Assembly (NCBI GenBank): GCA_947630795.1
Contig: CANRJC010000002.1
Location: forward strand, 62,001-126,000
Source of the DNA: an uncultured Phascolarctobacterium sp.
GTDB lineage: Bacteria > Bacillota > Negativicutes > Acidaminococcales > Acidaminococcaceae
Direction of reading: 5' to 3'
Length of the DNA stretch: 64,000 nucleotides
Below are positions 60,719-64,000 of the stretch, piece after piece. The position numbers and the translations under genes were made by a program. The notes below the pieces were generated by a model. It saw only the letters and a list, made by a program, of their open reading frames with translations, ran no database searches and was not told the DNA's origin. Numbering within the stretch: the stretch's first letter is position 1; the number at the start of each line of letters is the position of its first letter.

Positions 60719-62068
60719 ATGGCTTTTGAAAGTTTAGCGGAAAAATTGCAAAAGGCCATAAAAAGTTTGCGGGGCGTGAAAAAGCTGAGCGAAGAAGACC
60801 TGAAGGCGCCTCTTCGGGAAGTGCGGCTGGCCCTTTTGGAGGCCGATGTCAACTTCAAAGTGGTGCGGGACTTCATCGCCCGGGTGAAAGAGCGGGCCCT
60901 GGGAGCGGAAGTGGGGGCCAACCTCACGGCCCAGCAGACCATCATCAAGATCGTCAACGAAGAACTGATCGAACTTTTGGGCGGCAGCGAGACCAAGCTG
61001 ACCGTGGCGGTGCAGCCTCCCAGCGTCTACATGCTGTGCGGCCTGCAGGGCGCAGGCAAGACCACCACCGCCGCCAAATTGGCCGCCTATTTGAAAAAGA
61101 AGAAGAACAAAAAGCCCCTCTTGGCAGCCTGCGATATCTATCGTCCCGCCGCCGTCACCCAATTAGAGGTGCTGGGGCAGCAGATAGATGTGCCCGTTTT
61201 TGCGATGGGCACGGAAGTGTCTCCTGTGGAGATCGCTCGGCAGGCCCTGGCCAAGGCCCGCTTTTTGGCCTGCGACACCGTGATCATCGATACGGCGGGC
61301 CGCCTGCACATCAACGAAGAATTGATGGAAGAGCTGCGGCAGCTGAAGGCAGCGGTGCAGCCCACGGAAAGTTTGCTGGTGGTGGACGCCATGACCGGCC
61401 AAGATGCCGTGTCGGTGGCTTCCAGCTTCAACGAACAGCTGGGCATCGACGGCCTCATCGTCACGAAACTTGACGGCGACGCCCGGGGCGGCGCCGTGCT
61501 CAGCGTGAAGGCGGTCACCGGCAAGGCGGTGAAATTGGCGGGCACCGGCGAAAAGCTGGATGCTTTGGAAGCCTTTCACCCGGACCGCATGGCCGGCCGC
61601 ATCTTGGGCATGGGCGACGTGCTCACCCTCATCGAAAAGATCAGGGACGAGACGGATCTCGCCAAGACCATGGAGCTGGAAAAGCAGCTGCGCAAGAACG
61701 AATTCACTCTGGAACAGTTTTTGGAGCAGATGCAGCAGGTGAAGAAGCTGGGCTCGTTGGAGACCATCTTGGGCCTCATCCCCGGCATGGGGGGCCTCAG
61801 CCAAAAATTGAAAGAGGCTAACTTCGACGAAAAAGAGCTGGATAGGATCGAAGCCATCATCCGCTCCATGACCGTTCAGGAAAGACGGCGGCCGGAGATC
61901 ATCAACGGCAGCCGCCGCAAACGCATCGCCGCCGGCAGCGGCATGCGGGTGCAGGACGTGAACAAGTTGCTGAAAAATTTCGAAGAGAGCCGCAAAATGA
62001 TGAAGAAGATGCAAGGTGCAGCCAAGTTCGCCTCCAAAGGCGGCTTCAAACTGCCTTTCATGCATTGA
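60719..62068 (+). CDS. ffh: Signal recognition particle protein Ffh
   Basis: A 449-residue SRP54 GTPase that binds signal peptides on ribosomes. NG domain: LCGLQGAGKTTTAAKLA, DIYRPAAVTQLEVL, DTAGRLHINEELM, TKLDGDARGGAVLS. The C-terminal M domain (MEQMQQVKKLGS-type helices, MTVQERRRPEIINGSRRKRIA and RIAAGSG) binds 4.5S RNA and the methionine-rich signal groove. The start follows GAGGAGA. Works with FtsY, encoded 0.8 kb upstream. Confidence 0.98.
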   Translation: MAFESLAEKLQKAIKSLRGVKKLSEEDLKAPLREVRLALLEADVNFKVVRDFIARVKERALGAEVGANLTAQQTIIKIVNEELIELLGGSETKLTVAVQPPSVYMLCGLQGAGKTTTAAKLAAYLKKKKNKKPLLAACDIYRPAAVTQLEVLGQQIDVPVFAMGTEVSPVEIARQALAKARFLACDTVIIDTAGRLHINEELMEELRQLKAAVQPTESLLVVDAMTGQDAVSVASSFNEQLGIDGLIVTKLDGDARGGAVLSVKAVTGKAVKLAGTGEKLDALEAFHPDRMAGRILGMGDVLTLIEKIRDETDLAKTMELEKQLRKNEFTLEQFLEQMQQVKKLGSLETILGLIPGMGGLSQKLKEANFDEKELDRIEAIIRSMTVQERRRPEIINGSRRKRIAAGSGMRVQDVNKLLKNFEESRKMMKKMQGAAKFASKGGFKLPFMH

Positions 62069-62100
62069 TAGATCATTAAATACATCAAGGAGGTGAAAAC

Positions 62101-62394
62101 ATGGTAAAGATCCGTTTGAAACGCATGGGCGCCAAAAAAGCTCCCTTCTACCGCATCGTCGTAGCCGATGCCCGTTCTCCCAGAGACGGCCGCTTCATCG
62201 AGAGCCTCGGCTATTATGACGCCACCACACAGCCGGCGGTAGTGAAGATCGACGGCGAGAAGGCTTTGGCTTGGTTGGGGCAGGGCGCACAGCCCACCGA
62301 CACCGTAAGGTCGCTCTTCAGCAAGGAAGGCCTTATGAAGAAATTCGCCGAGGCCAAGGCAGCAGCCAAGGCCGAAGCCAAGGCTGCAAAATAA
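62101..62394 (+). CDS. rpsP: 30S ribosomal protein S16
   Basis: A 97-residue ribosomal protein: [38 protein letters not shown] and [16 protein letters not shown] are the family pattern. The Ala/Lys tail is common. The start follows AAGGAGG. S16 is needed for 30S assembly. Standard place after ffh. Confidence 0.98.
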   Translation: MVKIRLKRMGAKKAPFYRIVVADARSPRDGRFIESLGYYDATTQPAVVKIDGEKALAWLGQGAQPTDTVRSLFSKEGLMKKFAEAKAAAKAEAKAAK

Positions 62395-62409
62395 CGAGAG
62401 GTGTTTGGC

Positions 62410-62637
62410 ATGAAAGAATTAGTGGAAATTATGGCCAGATCTCTTGTGAATGATCCCGATGCCGTAGAGGTGGAGGAGGAAGTGAGCGGCACCGCCACTA
62501 TCCTCCGCCTCCATGTTGCCTCGGATGACATGGGCAAGGTCATCGGCAAACAAGGCCGTATCGCCAAAGCCATCCGTACCGTGATGAAGGCCGTGGCTAC
62601 CAGAGAAAACGTAAAAGTCATCGTGGAGATCAGCTAG
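62410..62637 (+). CDS. khpA: KH-domain RNA-binding protein KhpA
   Basis: A 75-residue single KH-domain protein (YlqC family). The RNA-binding GxxG loop is GKQG in MGKVIGKQGRIAKAIRTV. In other Firmicutes KhpA pairs with KhpB (Jag) and influences cell division and RNA stability. ATG 62410 is chosen with GAGAGG upstream. Lies between rpsP and ylqD, as usual. Confidence 0.94.
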   Translation: MKELVEIMARSLVNDPDAVEVEEEVSGTATILRLHVASDDMGKVIGKQGRIAKAIRTVMKAVATRENVKVIVEIS

Positions 62638-62658
62638 AGATAAAAGGTAGGTACAGCT

Positions 62659-63063
62659 ATGGACAAGATGATAGTAAGGATCCCCGTGGCCTTGAAGGCC
62701 AAGGTGACGGAGAACCTGAAAGCGAAGATCATCGGCGATCTGGAGAGACAGATCAAAGCAATGGAGTCGGACCTGCAGCAATTCGAGGTCCAGGCCAATA
62801 AGGCCATGCGTCAGGCCGCAGGCGATCTCAGCGTGCTGCCTGCCCTGCGGGCCCAGATCGAAGAAGAACGCAGCAAAAGGACCGAGGCCAAAAAGGCAGC
62901 CCAAGAACAATTGGAGAGGGCTCGCAGTTTGGTGAACGGCGCCGAAGTGGGCCACGGCACCTTGGAGCGGACCGTGGAGATCGAAGTGGGCACCGATCTG
63001 GAGTCTTTGATGCAGCAGGAGATCGTGCTGGAAGACGGCAAGATCATCGCCTTCAGAGAATGA
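62659..63063 (+). CDS. ylqD: YlqD-family coiled-coil protein
   Basis: A 134-residue protein of unknown role. A central coiled coil (LERQIKAMESDLQQFEVQAN and IEEERSKRTEAKKAAQEQLE) is followed by a small beta-rich end (VEIEVGTDLESLMQQEIVLEDG), matching YlqD. The gene occupies the usual YlqD place between khpA and rimM. The ribosome-binding site is AAAGGTAGG. Its stop overlaps the rimM start. Confidence 0.85.
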   Translation: MDKMIVRIPVALKAKVTENLKAKIIGDLERQIKAMESDLQQFEVQANKAMRQAAGDLSVLPALRAQIEEERSKRTEAKKAAQEQLERARSLVNGAEVGHGTLERTVEIEVGTDLESLMQQEIVLEDGKIIAFRE

Positions 63064-63566
63064 GCATGGATAAGCGTATAGTGATAGGTAGGATAGTCGC
63101 TCCGCACGGTGTGCGGGGCGATATTCGTATCCTGCCGCTGACGGAGAGACCGGAACAATTTTTGAGCTTGACTTATCTCCTCCTCCCCGAAGGGCGCAGG
63201 CTGACGCTGCAGCACGCCCGCTTTCACAAAAACATGGTGCTGGCAACTTGCAAAGAGCTCACCACCATGGACGAAGCGGAAGCGCTGCGGGGGAAAGAAG
63301 TCTCTATTTTCGCAGAAGACCTGCCTCCTTTGGCCGAAGGTGAATTTTACGTGGCGGACCTTATCGGCCTTGCGGTAGTCGACGAAGAAGGAAGGCCTGT
63401 GGGCCGCTTCAAAGAGGTGCTGAGCACCGGCAGCACCGATGTCTACGCCGTGGCTGTTACCGACGGGCCGGATGTTTTGCTCCCCGCTCGGGAAGAATTC
63501 GTCCGCAGCATCGACTTAAAGGCGAAAAAGATCACGGTGCGGCTGCCCCGGTGGCTGGACGATTGA
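63060..63566 (+). CDS. rimM: Ribosome maturation factor RimM
   Basis: A 168-residue 16S rRNA processing factor that binds S19 and helps assemble the 30S head. N-terminal domain: VIGRIVAPHGVRGDIRILPL. The C-terminal PRC barrel includes GEFYVADLIGLAVV, VGRFKEVLSTGSTDVYAV and LPAREEFVRSIDLKAKKITVRL. Start ATG 63060 overlaps the ylqD stop; ATG 63066 two codons on is equally possible. trmD follows after 18 bases. Confidence 0.95.
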   Translation: MSMDKRIVIGRIVAPHGVRGDIRILPLTERPEQFLSLTYLLLPEGRRLTLQHARFHKNMVLATCKELTTMDEAEALRGKEVSIFAEDLPPLAEGEFYVADLIGLAVVDEEGRPVGRFKEVLSTGSTDVYAVAVTDGPDVLLPAREEFVRSIDLKAKKITVRLPRWLDD

Positions 63567-63584
63567 AAAAGGGAGAGGACGAAG

Positions 63585-64000
63585 ATGCACTTTCTTTTCA
63601 TCACTCTCTTTCCCGAACAGATAGAGCAGGGCGTGGGCCACAGCATTTTGCAGCGGGCCGTGAAAAAAGGCCTCATCACCGTTTCCTGCATCGACCCCCG
63701 CAGCTTCACTCACGATAATCACCGCACGGTGGACGACACTCCCTGCGGCGGCGGCGCCGGTATGGTGCTGAAGCCGGAGCCCTTCGTGGCCGCCATCCGC
63801 GCGGCCCGAGAAAAATTGCCGGGGGCGCCGGTGCTGGCCCTCAGCCCCGCCGGCCCCGTCTTCAAGCAGCAAAAAGCCAAAGAATTGGCCCAAAGCGGCC
63901 GGGACCTCATCCTCCTTTGCGGCCACTACGAAGGCTTCGACGAGCGCATCTATGCTTACACAGACGGCCGCCTCTCTTTAGGCGATTTCGTGGTGACCGG
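63585..64000 (+). CDS. trmD: tRNA (guanine-N1)-methyltransferase TrmD, 5' part (3' end outside the window)
   Basis: The first 138 codons of the enzyme that methylates G37 of tRNAs next to the anticodon. Visible: FITLFPEQIEQGVGHSILQRAV, IDPRSFTHDNHRTVDDTP, CGGGAGMVLKPEP (PYGGGAGM in most, Cys for Tyr here) and LLCGHYEGFDERI, part of the trefoil-knot SAM site. The start follows GGGAGAGG. The frame is open to the last base. Usual last-but-one gene of this operon, with rplS expected next. Confidence 0.95.
   Translation, partial: MHFLFITLFPEQIEQGVGHSILQRAVKKGLITVSCIDPRSFTHDNHRTVDDTPCGGGAGMVLKPEPFVAAIRAAREKLPGAPVLALSPAGPVFKQQKAKELAQSGRDLILLCGHYEGFDERIYAYTDGRLSLGDFVVT

Overview
The window reads as a chromosome segment of an obligately anaerobic Firmicute, most plausibly a Negativicute of the Acidaminococcaceae or a close relative. 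This is inferred from gene content, not shown by a marker gene. The supporting signs are: the Gram-positive-type order ylxM-ffh-rpsP-khpA-ylqD-rimM-trmD next to smc-ftsY; a T-box leader on thrS; TTGACA/TATAAT promoters; desulfoferrodoxin; iron-sulfur oxidoreductases; and a TAXI-type TRAP transporter, which is common in Negativicutes.

Layout. 1-2.1 kb: end of a lysine/threonine pathway operon (aspartokinase, dapA, a CGGC protein). 2.2-6.3 kb: NlpC/P60 cell-wall hydrolase, leucyl aminopeptidase, a P-loop protein with an Asp23-like tail, and a small protein with an EF-hand-like loop. 6.6-10.2 kb: TAXI TRAP transporter (binding protein, DUF1850, fused permease). 10.2-13.5 kb: a scarred variable patch with an AbiE toxin-antitoxin pair, an antitoxin whose end is fused to an inverted phage-portal relic, a candidate small RNA, a small CDCPAC protein and a Fic-like relic. 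13.5-18.3 kb: DUF4127 protein, T-box-controlled thrS, an ArgA-like acetyltransferase. 18.5-21.8 kb (minus strand): two iron-sulfur proteins, a NuoF-tail/GltD fusion and a truncated [FeFe]-hydrogenase-like protein. 22-26 kb: SseB-macro fusion, desulfoferrodoxin, a VOC protein, an unknown 530-residue protein and a zinc-ribbon membrane protein. 26.3-42.2 kb: housekeeping genes (RNase J, FtsK, a RodZ-like protein, YgiQ, a binding lipoprotein, RimO, CinA, a DEAD-box helicase, a long HflX and a PLP enzyme). 42.4-43.8 kb (minus strand): an OFA-family transporter under a ZTP riboswitch. 43.8-55.4 kb: a defence/mobile island. 55.5-64 kb: smc, ftsY and the ffh-rpsP-rimM-trmD operon, cut by the window end.

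The island is the most unusual part. Two near-identical cassettes, each a structured non-coding RNA of about 176 nt with its own promoter and terminator followed by an Rpn-family PD-(D/E)XK nuclease gene, lie in direct orientation about 9.7 kb apart. They bracket a complete type I restriction-modification operon (hsdM, hsdS, hsdR), a small orphan gene and a RelB/RelE-type toxin-antitoxin pair. The two RNA copies differ in ways that keep base pairing, so the RNA looks functional. I do not recognise it as a known family. Short GGAGT-type repeats and scattered TTCGACA-type repeats surround the cassettes.

Other points for a second look: a JAMM metalloprotease-like signature in the N-terminal domain of HflX; a hydrogenase-like protein that keeps all four H-cluster cysteines but has alanine at the proton-relay cysteine and stops right after the last ligand; a transcription terminator inside the first codons of the DUF1850 gene of the TRAP operon; and the ZTP riboswitch on a formate/oxalate-type transporter.
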